Source: Psychroserpens luteolus (GTDB lineage: Bacteria; Bacteroidota; Bacteroidia; Flavobacteriales; Flavobacteriaceae). Taken from it: a stretch of 64,000 nt of DNA. The notes beneath the pieces were generated by a model. That model was given only the letters and a program-made list of their open reading frames with translations. It did not search any database and was not told the DNA's origin. Both the position numbers and the translations under genes were made by a program. Each line of letters begins with the position of its first letter. Position 1 is the stretch's first letter. Of the stretch, positions 27,185 through 33,789 are shown piece by piece. Where the stretch lies: positions 1-64,000 of the forward strand of contig NZ_JAHVXI010000006.1 in assembly GCF_021032705.1 (NCBI RefSeq), written 5' to 3'.

Positions 27185-28591
27185 TTATAATGTTGACGGA
27201 CAAACAAAGTCCGTTGTTGGTAAATCTGTTTTTTTAATCGCTCCAAAGCCACCTGCAATATCGACGAGGTTATGAAATCCGCGAGCTTTTAAAATTGATG
27301 CAGCTATCACACTTCTATAACCTCCAGCACAATGAATGTGGTATGTTTTTTCTTTAGAAACTTCATTCATGTTTTCATTGATGAAATCTAAAGGAAAGTG
27401 CTGTGCATCTTCAAGATGCATACTACTATACTCTCCATCTTTTCTAACATCTAATATGTTTACGCCTCCTTGCTTTACCCTATCTGCAAACTCTTCTGCA
27501 GAAATAGATTCAAGCGTGTCTATATCATTTCCAGCAGTAATCCAAGATTCAATACCACCTTCTAAATATCCGAGTGTGTTATCATAACCTACACGTGATA
27601 ATCGTGTTATAGCTTCTTCACTTTTACCTTCAGGAACCACTAGAAGAATAGGTTGTTTAATATCTGTGATTAAGGCGCCAACCCAAGGCGCAAATCCGCC
27701 ATGTAAACCAATAAATATTGAATTTGGGATATGACCTTTGATGTATTCACTTTCTGGTCTAACATCTAGAACTAAAGCCTCTTCGTGATTAGCCATGGCT
27801 TCAAAGTCTTCAGGAGATAATGGTATGTTTCCAGTTTTTAGAACTGTTTCAAAAGTATCATAACCCATTTTATTGAGCATAGCATTTTTTGCAAAATACT
27901 GAGGCGGTGGTGCAATACCGTCAAGCACTTCTTTTACAAATTCTGCTTTGGTCATATCTGCTCTTAATGCGTAGTTAGTTTTCTTTTGATCACCTATTGT
28001 GCCCACAGTTTCTTTACTAAGATTTTTTCCGCAGGCAGAACCAGCACCATGAGCAGGATATACAATAACATCGTCGGCTAATGGCATTATTTTTTCGCGA
28101 AGTGAATCATAGAGCATAGCTGCTAAATCTTCTTTGGTTAAATCAGATTTAATGGCTAAGTCAGGTCGACCAACATCACCTAAAAACAGTGTGTCTCCAG
28201 AAAATATGGCATGATGCTTTCCGTTTTCGTCTATCAATAAATACGTTGTCGATTCTAAGGTATGACCTGGAGTGTGTAATGCTTTTATTGTAACATTTCC
28301 GAGTTTAAACTCTTCATTGTCTTTTGCTGAGTGAATCTCATAAGTTGTTTCTGCTCCTGGGCCATAAATAATTGTCGCTCCAGTATTTTTAGCTAGATCA
28401 ACATGACCAGACACAAAATCGGCATGGAAATGAGTTTCAAAGATATATTTGATCTTGGCGTTATTACTATTGGCTTTATCGATATAAGCTTGTGTCTCGC
28501 GAAGTGGATCAATAATAGCCACATCACCATTTGATTCTATATAGTAAGCACCTTGTGCTAAACAGCTTGTGTATAATTGTTCTATTTTCAT
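27185..28591 (-). CDS. MBL-fold persulfide-dioxygenase-like protein with two rhodanese domains
   Basis: The 468-aa product joins an ETHE1-like metallo-beta-lactamase domain (about 1-250; ETHFHADFVSGH carries the HxHxD site, then TPGHTLEST, FSGDTLFLGDVGRPDL, YPAHGAGSACG) to two rhodanese domains (about 265-355 and 370-460). The second has the catalytic Cys in HCAGGYRS. The first has VPEGKSEEA at that loop and no Cys, so it is likely structural. Such proteins oxidise glutathione- or other persulfides and move sulfane sulfur. It lies between YeeE-type transporters and an HMA protein. Confidence 0.9.
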   Translation of the reverse strand: MKIEQLYTSCLAQGAYYIESNGDVAIIDPLRETQAYIDKANSNNAKIKYIFETHFHADFVSGHVDLAKNTGATIIYGPGAETTYEIHSAKDNEEFKLGNVTIKALHTPGHTLESTTYLLIDENGKHHAIFSGDTLFLGDVGRPDLAIKSDLTKEDLAAMLYDSLREKIMPLADDVIVYPAHGAGSACGKNLSKETVGTIGDQKKTNYALRADMTKAEFVKEVLDGIAPPPQYFAKNAMLNKMGYDTFETVLKTGNIPLSPEDFEAMANHEEALVLDVRPESEYIKGHIPNSIFIGLHGGFAPWVGALITDIKQPILLVVPEGKSEEAITRLSRVGYDNTLGYLEGGIESWITAGNDIDTLESISAEEFADRVKQGGVNILDVRKDGEYSSMHLEDAQHFPLDFINENMNEVSKEKTYHIHCAGGYRSVIAASILKARGFHNLVDIAGGFGAIKKTDLPTTDFVCPSTL

Positions 28592-28650
28592 AGGAATATA
28601 ATATTTGACTCCAATATAGGAGGTATTAATGCTATGCGCACTTTAAATGG

Positions 28651-28658
28651 CAAAGATA
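28651..28658 (-). promoter_or_regulatory. -7 promoter element of the MBL-rhodanese gene
   Basis: Leftward TATCTTTG matches TAnnTTTG and sits in the 108-bp gap behind the YeeE pair. The MBL-HMA genes may thus have their own promoter. Confidence 0.4.
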
Positions 28659-28699
28659 CGAAGTATTCTTTTTTATAATCTGATAAAAATCAGCTTTTG

Positions 28700-29119
28700 C
28701 TAATGTGGTAATTTATCTTTTAGTAGCCCATATATAAAAGTTCCTAGAATAGCGGCAAGAATAACAATAATGACAGAGAACGCTCCAGTACCAACAAGAA
28801 TGTACATTGGACCTGGACATGCACCAGACAAAGCCCAACCCAATCCAAATATAGTACCACCTATAATATAGCGAGAAAGACCTTTTGCTTTTTTAGGAAC
28901 GGTCATCAATCCACCATTTATATTTTTGAAATTTTTACTTAGTAACAGCAAAATAATTCCAGTGATCACAGCCGTTCCAATAATTCCATACATATGAAAA
29001 GATTCAAACTTGAACATTTCGTAGATACGATACCATGAGACTGCTTCAGATTTTACGAGAACGATTCCGAAAATAATACCAACGACTAAAAATTTTATAT
29101 ACTTTGCCATATTAACCAA
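28700..29119 (-). CDS. YeeE/YedE family sulfur transporter, second half-protein
   Basis: The 139-aa product has four predicted helices and the YeeE signature GGTIFGLGWALSGACPGP, whose Cys in SGACPGP is thought to relay thiosulfate sulfur through the membrane. It overlaps the upstream YeeE-like gene by 8 bases. The two halves together equal the length of a one-piece YeeE, so they likely form one transporter. Confidence 0.88.
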   Translation of the reverse strand: MVNMAKYIKFLVVGIIFGIVLVKSEAVSWYRIYEMFKFESFHMYGIIGTAVITGIILLLLSKNFKNINGGLMTVPKKAKGLSRYIIGGTIFGLGWALSGACPGPMYILVGTGAFSVIIVILAAILGTFIYGLLKDKLPH

Positions 29120-29699
29120 AAATTAAAGGGAATACTAAATGAATCATGATTAAACCTCCTAAAAAGAAACCGATAACAGCTATTAAAGAAGGTAGTTGTA
29201 AGCTGCTTAGCCCAGTGATAGCATGCCCAGAAGTACAGCCACCAGCATAACGCGTACCAAAGCCTACAAGAAAACCACCAATGATTAAGATTGCTAAACC
29301 TTTTAAACTAAATACAGCATCCCAACTATAGAGTTCTGCAGGAAGTAATGATTTACCTGCATTTTCAAAACCGAGTGTGCTTAAGGTTTTAACAGTCTCA
29401 GGGTTAAGATCGATGTTTGTTGGTGTTGAGAGATAGAAATGTGCAATAAAACCACCAATAACGGCTCCTAGAACTACGGTAAGATTCCAGCGTTGTTGTT
29501 TCCAATCGAAATCAAAAAACTTTACTTTTTTTCCAGCACCTCCAATGGCGCAAAGGGTTCTGAGGTTGGAAGACATACCAAATGTTTTTCCAAAATATAT
29601 GAGGATAAACATGATAATGGCGATAAGCGGACCAGAGATGTACCATGGCCAAGGTTCTAAAATGGATTGCATAAAACTAAAGTGAAAAATTAAGTTCAA
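29112..29699 (-). CDS. YeeE/YedE family sulfur transporter, first half-protein
   Basis: The 195-aa product has five or so helices and the signature [26 protein letters not shown], with the conserved Cys in GGCTSGH, as well as [24 protein letters not shown] in the cytoplasmic loop. This is the N-terminal partner of the DUF6691/YeeE pair found with MBL-rhodanese enzymes. It starts 78 bases before the tRNA-Arg gene on the other strand. Confidence 0.88.
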   Translation of the reverse strand: MNLIFHFSFMQSILEPWPWYISGPLIAIIMFILIYFGKTFGMSSNLRTLCAIGGAGKKVKFFDFDWKQQRWNLTVVLGAVIGGFIAHFYLSTPTNIDLNPETVKTLSTLGFENAGKSLLPAELYSWDAVFSLKGLAILIIGGFLVGFGTRYAGGCTSGHAITGLSSLQLPSLIAVIGFFLGGLIMIHLVFPLIFG

Positions 29700-29729
29700 A
29701 AATAAGAATTTAGATTTTTGAAATAATAG

Positions 29730-29762
29730 TTTGGTTATAAATTAATAAAAGTACTATATTTG
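29730..29762 (+). promoter_or_regulatory. Promoter of tRNA-Arg
   Basis: TTTG (29730-29733), 21-bp spacer, TATATTTG (29755-29762): a close match to the Bacteroidetes consensus, 14 bases before the tRNA. Confidence 0.75.
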
Positions 29763-29776
29763 CATCCACAAAAAAA

Positions 29777-29850
29777 GGCCATGTGGCGCAACTGAATAGC
29801 GCACTTGATTACGGCTCAAGAGGTTGCAGGTTTGAATCCTGCCATGGTCA
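29777..29850 (+). tRNA. tRNA-Arg (anticodon ACG)
   Basis: The 74-nt cloverleaf has acceptor arms GGCCATG and CATGGTC plus discriminator A, an anticodon stem CTTGA/TCAAG around TTACGGC (anticodon ACG), and T arm GCAGG-TTTGAAT-CCTGC. CCA is not encoded. ACG is read as ICG after A-to-I editing. Its last 13 bases belong to a 14-bp repeat found again at 31635, so it served as an integration site. Confidence 0.96.
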
Positions 29851-29851
29851 C
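29838..29851 (+). repeat. Left attachment-site repeat at the tRNA-Arg 3' end
   Basis: CCTGCCATGGTCAC covers the end of the T arm, the acceptor strand and one base beyond. The identical 14 bases occur at 31635-31648. This is the standard signature of site-specific insertion into a tRNA 3' end by a tyrosine recombinase. Confidence 0.8.
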
Positions 29852-29857
29852 TTTACC

Positions 29858-29892
29858 AACTCTAACTAATTGATTATCAAGTAGTTAGAGTT
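29858..29892 (+). terminator. Terminator directly behind tRNA-Arg, inside the island
   Basis: AACTCTAACTA (29858-29868) pairs with TAGTTAGAGTT (29882-29892), followed by Ts. It would have come with the inserted element and now ends the tRNA transcript. Confidence 0.85.
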
Positions 29893-29903
29893 TTTTTTGA
29901 TTC

Positions 29904-29929
29904 AATTTTTCCGACATTTGCCCGACATT
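29904..29929 (+). repeat. CCGACAT-N4-CCGACAT motif, left copy
   Basis: AATTTTT then CCGACATTTGCCCGACATT. The right copy at 31497-31522 differs at one base in the core (C for T). Within each copy CCGACAT occurs twice, 11 bp apart, about one helix turn. They could be arm-type or directionality-factor sites, or the remains of a shared coding end. Confidence 0.6.
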
Positions 29930-30094
29930 TTTTATATAATTAATCAACTTTTTACATTTGGTTTTGAGGTATATTTAAGCTGAAAACATAGACAAATCAA
30001 GTGGTTAGGCGTTCGCATTAGTATCTCTGAAGAGTTTTTTTATAATTAAAATATTAAGAGTTCGAATCAATAACCAGTAAAGATTTTACATTGA

Positions 30095-30304
30095 ATAATA
30101 GAAAACAAATTAAAAAGTGAATCGATAAAAAAGGATCTTAAAAACAAGGTGTAAGTATTTGTTAATGAAGTAATAACTAGTTGTAAAAATATAACCTTTC
30201 CATTTGACATAAAAATAGAGTTGGTAGATTCTTTTTTTACAAATTATATTGAAAGAGAAGAGGAATATTTTTTGGGAGTGACTTATACATTTTCAGATAT
30301 ATGA
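30095..30304 (+). pseudogene. Degenerate ORF fragment in the island
   Basis: One frame reads ENKLKSESIKKDLKNKV, a TAA at 30152-30154, then 49 protein-like residues (CKNITFPFDIKIELVDSFF, ending EEEYFLGVTYTFSDI) to TGA 30302-30304. There is no start codon after the internal stop. It looks like the 3' end of a decayed gene whose front is missing. It overlaps the end of the convergent HEPN-like gene by about 20 bases. The rest of 29930-30280 shows nothing I can name. Confidence 0.35.
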
Positions 30305-30705
30305 AGAAGTGCATTAGCAAGATTTTTTAAAAACTCGTAATTGACGACCTGGTTTCCTTTTTCTGGCTTTTCAAATTTGTATCGCCATTCATCAAATGAA
30401 TTTGAATGAATCTTTAGCATATCATGAAAATCGGGATGTCTAGGCTGTAATAGAAACAGAATCAAATTAAGTGTTTCTGTATCTAGTCGATACATTAATT
30501 TGCCAATATGATGAACTTTTCTAAATTTGATTCCTTTTTTAGTTAAAATATACTTTAACAACAACTCTATTGAAAATGAGAAGTTCATTACCGCAGGAAA
30601 ATTAAGTATTTCTATTTTATCTGGAATGTTGTCCCTTTTTTCCAAACATCTTAAGGCTGCCTTTTTAAACTCAATAGCGTTAGATAACAATAGTGATGAA
30701 TCCAT
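30283..30705 (-). CDS. HEPN-like domain protein in the tRNA-Arg island
   Basis: The 140-aa, mostly helical product has the layout of small HEPN proteins: NAIEFKKAAL in helix 1, FSFSIELLLKYILTKKG in helix 2, RKVHHIGKLMYRL (the G...K.H.L..L/Y turn), then F.EWRYKFEKP and a last helix FLKNLANALLHI. HEPN proteins are often RNases in toxin-antitoxin, abortive infection and CRISPR systems; here R and H stand as RKVHH, so a catalytic RxxxxH is not evident and a non-catalytic role is possible. Lying 82 bases behind the winged-helix/membrane gene on an integrated island, it may be half of a two-gene defence or stability module (inference). Confidence 0.65.
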   Translation of the reverse strand: MDSSLLLSNAIEFKKAALRCLEKRDNIPDKIEILNFPAVMNFSFSIELLLKYILTKKGIKFRKVHHIGKLMYRLDTETLNLILFLLQPRHPDFHDMLKIHSNSFDEWRYKFEKPEKGNQVVNYEFLKNLANALLHISENV

Positions 30706-30787
30706 TTTCGAAGTATTAAATAATCAATTACTAAAAAATAAACAAAAATCTGGTTTATTGTGAATCTAGTTACATTAATAATATTAA

Positions 30788-31183
30788 TTATTCTGCTATT
30801 TTTAGAATTGCAAGAACGATTGCAATTATGAAGCTAACGACCGACATGAATTGTGTCAATCCATAATAGCTTAGTTTTGTATTAACCAAATTCAAATCAC
30901 TTCTAAGTTTTTCCAATGCTAATTTGTTATGGTGTTTTCTACTCTTATCAGCTTGTACTTCAGTATCTATGTAGTTTTCCCAACCTCCAACATTAAGAAC
31001 TTTAATACCTAAAGGAGTTATAGTGAACTCTTGACTGTATCCTGAATTAACTGTTATCAATCTTCTTTCGATATTTAAATTCCAGCCTACTCTTATGTAG
31101 TCATCGTAATTATCTATTCTTATAGTTTTTGCTTCTTTAAAGCGTTCTAAAAATTCATCTGCTAATTCATTGTTGCTTTTCAT
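30788..31183 (-). CDS. Small winged-helix-like protein with C-terminal membrane anchor
   Basis: The 131-aa product has an N-terminal part (about 1-75) with ITPLGIKVLNVGGWENYI, a pattern seen in winged-helix proteins whose wing ends in LT..G..VL..GGW..Y. A charged helix follows (KHHNKLALEKLRSDLNLVNTKL, about 83-104), then one hydrophobic helix (FMSVVSFIIAIVLAILKI, about 112-129) at the C-terminus. This domain order recurs in small proteins of Bacteroidetes islands (from memory); their function is unknown. It is the first gene of the island pair and has a -7 box with a palindrome at the start of transcription. Confidence 0.6.
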   Translation of the reverse strand: MKSNNELADEFLERFKEAKTIRIDNYDDYIRVGWNLNIERRLITVNSGYSQEFTITPLGIKVLNVGGWENYIDTEVQADKSRKHHNKLALEKLRSDLNLVNTKLSYYGLTQFMSVVSFIIAIVLAILKIAE

Positions 31184-31241
31184 AACGATTATTTTAATTT
31201 TCTAATTTACAATAATTTATTAGGTGGCATGATGGTATTTT

Positions 31242-31261
31242 AGACTAGAGTCTCAAAAGTA
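31242..31261 (-). promoter_or_regulatory. Promoter -7 box and adjacent palindrome of the island gene pair
   Basis: Leftward TACTTTTG (31254-31261) matches TAnnTTTG. Directly downstream lies AGACT-AG-AGTCT (31242-31253), a perfect 5+5 inverted repeat exactly where transcription would start. The winged-helix-like product would be a natural autoregulator (inference). Confidence 0.4.
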
Positions 31262-31496
31262 TTTATGGGACACCTAACTACAGAATAGATAAAGAAAATA
31301 ATAAAAGTATAAATAGTTTAGTTTATGGTTAATAAGGCAATAGATTATCTTGTACAACAGATTGTATTATTTTGTAACTAGAATATTAATAGGGAGCAAT
31401 CTGATATATTAAAAATTAATTATTTAAAAATAAGATAAATACATGTAAAAAAACCTAGTAAAAACTCTCTAATGTCAGTTTGGTTTAATCTTTTTA

Positions 31497-31522
31497 ATTT
31501 TTTCCGACATCTGCCCGACATT
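31497..31522 (+). repeat. CCGACAT-N4-CCGACAT motif, right copy
   Basis: AATTTTTT then CCGACATCTGCCCGACATT, in the same orientation as the left copy at 29904-29929. Confidence 0.6.
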
Positions 31523-31634
31523 ACCATATCATATACTATCACATTCTATTATATTTATTATTAAATATCAGATTTGGTGCAATAAAGTATGATTTTTAGT
31601 AAGTTTAGTTAATGTTTTAGTGTAAAACCTTGGA

Positions 31635-31648
31635 CCTGCCATGGTCAC
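31635..31648 (+). repeat. Right attachment-site repeat
   Basis: CCTGCCATGGTCAC is identical to the tRNA-Arg 3' end at 29838-29851. The flanking bases are unrelated, which marks the crossover core. Confidence 0.8.
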
Positions 31649-31656
31649 GAATAAAC

Positions 31657-31691
31657 AAAAAAGCAAGCAAAATAAAATAGCTTGCTTTTTT
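31657..31691 (+). terminator. Probable original terminator of tRNA-Arg, now beyond the island
   Basis: AAAAAAGCAAGC (31657-31668) and GCTTGCTTTTTT (31680-31691) form a 12-bp stem. It lies 9 bases after the right repeat, the place where the tRNA terminator would be before insertion. No rightward gene now needs it. Confidence 0.75.
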
Positions 31692-31713
31692 ATTTTGTGG
31701 CTTTTTTGTTTTC

Positions 31714-31840
31714 AAAGCGGAGCTTTGCCAGGAAGGACGGAGTCAATCCTATTGTCTAAAGCGGAGCTTTGTCAGGATGGACGGCGTCAATTCCAATCAT
31801 TAAAGCAAAGCTTTATTAGAAATGACATAGCTAATTTTTT
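31714..31840. repeat. 44-bp tandem repeat with conserved palindrome
   Basis: Copies start at 31714, 31758 and 31802 with a period of exactly 44. The first two are near-identical (AAAGCGGAGCTTTG, CAGGA, GGACGG, GTCAAT); the third is diverged. Each begins with a small palindrome, AAAGC-N3-GCTTT; in copy 3 the centre and flanks changed but pairing was kept (TAAAGC-AAA-GCTTTA). Copy 3 runs into the last codons of the AraC gene. An ORF through the array is not protein-like. Confidence 0.75.
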
Positions 31841-32787
31841 CTCCAAGACTTAACAGCGTGCAAGTAGGCACTAGATTCTGAATAGCCTAAAATATAAGCG
31901 ACATCTTTAGTTTTGAGATGCTTTTCATTGACCAAATACTGAGATAGTTCTTTTTTTATATCATTTAAAATACGTCTAAATGATGTGCCTTCATTAGTTA
32001 ATTTTCGTTGTATTGTTCTTTTACTGAATGGAAATTGCTTTTGTACTTGCTCAAAATTCGGAATTTCTGGCGCACACATACGTAAGGTCATATGTCGTAT
32101 TTGACTTGAAAGTCTGTTTTTGCTTTCGGAGTCTTTGTTGAGCATTGCTAAAAACTGAGGTAATAATAGTTCAATTTCCTTTATTTTACTTTTATTAATT
32201 TCAGTTTTAATGATATCTAATGGAAGTACTAATTGATAATTATCACCATAAGCGATTTTAGTTTTTAGAACGTCGGTATAGCATTTTTTTTCTAAAAAAG
32301 GAATGCGAATTTGAGGTGTAAAATGTTTAGGAATCATTAGTTTTAATTCTCTAAAAACAATTGCTAAAACTAGATCTAAAAGATGTCTCCTCATTTTTTT
32401 ATGCTTTACAGAGCTTTCAAGTTGCAGTATGAAGTGGTTTTGATCTTTGATAACTGTAGCTGTTACTAAAGGGAATTTGGTTTTTAAAAATTGCTGAAGA
32501 ATATAAACCCCTTGCTCTATACTAGACGTATTCAGAGAGATTTCTAAAACTAGCCCTAGAGCACCTAAATTGAGATAAGATCCAAAATTCAAACCAAAAT
32601 AATCACTATTGGTAACTTCAATGGCCTTCTCAAAAACGGATAAATACGTTTTTGCTTCAATCATTTCATTTGGATCACAAAGGTCAATATTGTGTTCGGG
32701 AAGAATATCTAATAAAGTAGTACTATCTAAATTATGATATTCGGCATAGTCTAATAAGCTGGCTAAGTAAGGTGCAAAAACTCTCAT
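31831..32787 (-). CDS. AraC family transcriptional regulator, C-terminus apparently shortened
   Basis: The 318-aa product has an OruR/ArgR-like N-terminal domain of the Arabinose_bd type (YAEYHNLDSTTLL, FGLNFGSYLNLGALGLVLEIS) and a C-terminal AraC DNA-binding domain (about 225-318: FPFSKRTIQRKLTNEGTSFRRILNDIKKELSQYLV...KDVAYILGYSESSAYLHAVKSW). AraC proteins normally continue with about 10 residues of the type G.SP..YR; here the protein ends in KSWRKN, where the third 44-bp repeat begins. The second helix-turn-helix is intact. It is divergent from the SRPBCC membrane protein, a likely target. Confidence 0.85.
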   Translation of the reverse strand: MRVFAPYLASLLDYAEYHNLDSTTLLDILPEHNIDLCDPNEMIEAKTYLSVFEKAIEVTNSDYFGLNFGSYLNLGALGLVLEISLNTSSIEQGVYILQQFLKTKFPLVTATVIKDQNHFILQLESSVKHKKMRRHLLDLVLAIVFRELKLMIPKHFTPQIRIPFLEKKCYTDVLKTKIAYGDNYQLVLPLDIIKTEINKSKIKEIELLLPQFLAMLNKDSESKNRLSSQIRHMTLRMCAPEIPNFEQVQKQFPFSKRTIQRKLTNEGTSFRRILNDIKKELSQYLVNEKHLKTKDVAYILGYSESSAYLHAVKSWRKN

Positions 32788-32842
32788 ATTGTAAAGTTAA
32801 AAAAATGGCGTAAAATATCAATACAAGCTTATTTCCTTGTTA

Positions 32843-32850
32843 TAATTTTG
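32843..32850 (+). promoter_or_regulatory. -7 promoter element of the SRPBCC membrane protein gene
   Basis: TAATTTTG fits TAnnTTTG, 20 bases before the ATG, in the short divergent region shared with the AraC gene. Confidence 0.4.
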
Positions 32851-32869
32851 GATAAAATAAATTAATACA

Positions 32870-33697
32870 ATGAATACATTACAAAAGTCATTAACCGCCA
32901 ATGCAGTATTTTCTTCAACCTGTGGTATTATATCTATACTATTTAAAAATGATCTAGAACATTTATTTGGTATCGCATCAAATAGCACATTTCTAATTTT
33001 AGGAATTCTACTTCTCATATTTGCCTTAACACTTGTGATAGAAGTAAAGAAACAAAGAGCACTTTCGGTGTTATGGATTATTATTCAAGATTTACTGTGG
33101 GTAATTGGTAGCGCGATTTTATTGTTATTTAATCCATTTGATATAACTACAGAAGGACAAGTTATTATTGCTATAGTTGCGTTTGTAGTTTTACAGTTGG
33201 CATTTGTTCAAGCAAGAGGGCTGGCTAGAATTGACGAAGAACACACAAGAGGATTAAAAGTCATTAGGTTTAGTAGAACGGTAAAAGGAACCAGACGAGA
33301 GTTATGGGACGTTATTTCAGATGTAGGTAATTACCATCAAGTAGCTCCAAACATTGATAATTCAAAAATTATTTCAGGAGAAAGAGAAGGGATGGTTCGA
33401 TCTTGCTCACATGGTAAGGATAGTTGGACTGAAACGTGTACACTGTGGGAAAATGAAAAGCAATATGCTTTTGAGGTCAATACCAAAGCTCCAGATTATC
33501 CTTATCCTTTAAAATTTCTAAAAGGGACCTGGATTGTGAATGAACTAACTTCTAGCGAGTCTGAAATTGTTATGATTTTTGAGTTTGAATATAAAAAAGC
33601 GTTACAAAATATTCTTGTACATCCTTTAATGACATACAAATTCACAAAAGTGTGCAAAGCACTTTTAGATAATTGGCAGCATATGATTGAGAAATAG
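32870..33697 (+). CDS. Membrane protein with C-terminal SRPBCC (polyketide cyclase-like) domain
   Basis: The 275-aa product has four predicted helices in residues about 8-115 and a soluble domain (about 128-275) starting FSRTVKGTRRELWDVISDVGNYHQVAPNI, the usual opening of a START/SRPBCC lipid-binding fold, with DSWTETCTLWENEKQYAFEV and a final long helix KVCKALLDNWQHMIEK. The ligand is unknown. Its divergent arrangement with the AraC regulator and the close spacing suggest control by it. Confidence 0.8.
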   Translation: MNTLQKSLTANAVFSSTCGIISILFKNDLEHLFGIASNSTFLILGILLLIFALTLVIEVKKQRALSVLWIIIQDLLWVIGSAILLLFNPFDITTEGQVIIAIVAFVVLQLAFVQARGLARIDEEHTRGLKVIRFSRTVKGTRRELWDVISDVGNYHQVAPNIDNSKIISGEREGMVRSCSHGKDSWTETCTLWENEKQYAFEVNTKAPDYPYPLKFLKGTWIVNELTSSESEIVMIFEFEYKKALQNILVHPLMTYKFTKVCKALLDNWQHMIEK

Positions 33698-33789
33698 CAC
33701 ATGTACATTAATGCAGGATTGGCCACTTATAACACTTCGTCGTAGTTAAATGTTAAAGAAGGGTTTGGTGGCTTTTTCTGTAATTAGAA

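Larger units (their letters stand above)
31184..31634. other. AT-rich right part of the island, no gene seen
   Basis: About 450 bases without a plausible ORF. It holds the promoter/palindrome of the winged-helix gene (31242-31261), a TTAGGTG...CACCTAA inverted repeat around it, and the right CCGACAT-N4-CCGACAT motif. The sequence in 31300-31490 is almost all A, T and stop codons and probably represents decayed element DNA. Confidence 0.5.
29852..31648. mobile_element. Small integrase-less genomic island at tRNA-Arg
   Basis: The 1.8-kb segment is bounded by the 14-bp repeats at 29838 and 31635. It is visibly more AT-rich than its surroundings, holds two leftward genes (HEPN-like; winged-helix/membrane), a degenerate rightward ORF and two copies of a CCGACAT-N4-CCGACAT motif near its ends. 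No recombinase gene is present, so it is either a remnant after internal deletion or an element mobilised in trans. Downstream of the right repeat is a hairpin that looks like the tRNA's original terminator. Confidence 0.75.

Noticed and set aside
30001-30075. tRNA-like words (GGTTAGGCGTTCG, GAGTTCGAATC) in the island
   Set aside because: No acceptor or anticodon stems can be paired around them; probably chance or heavily decayed tRNA DNA.
31641-31853. 70-codon rightward ORF starting in the right att repeat
   Set aside because: It runs through the terminator and the 44-bp repeats; the reading is not protein-like and overlaps the AraC end.
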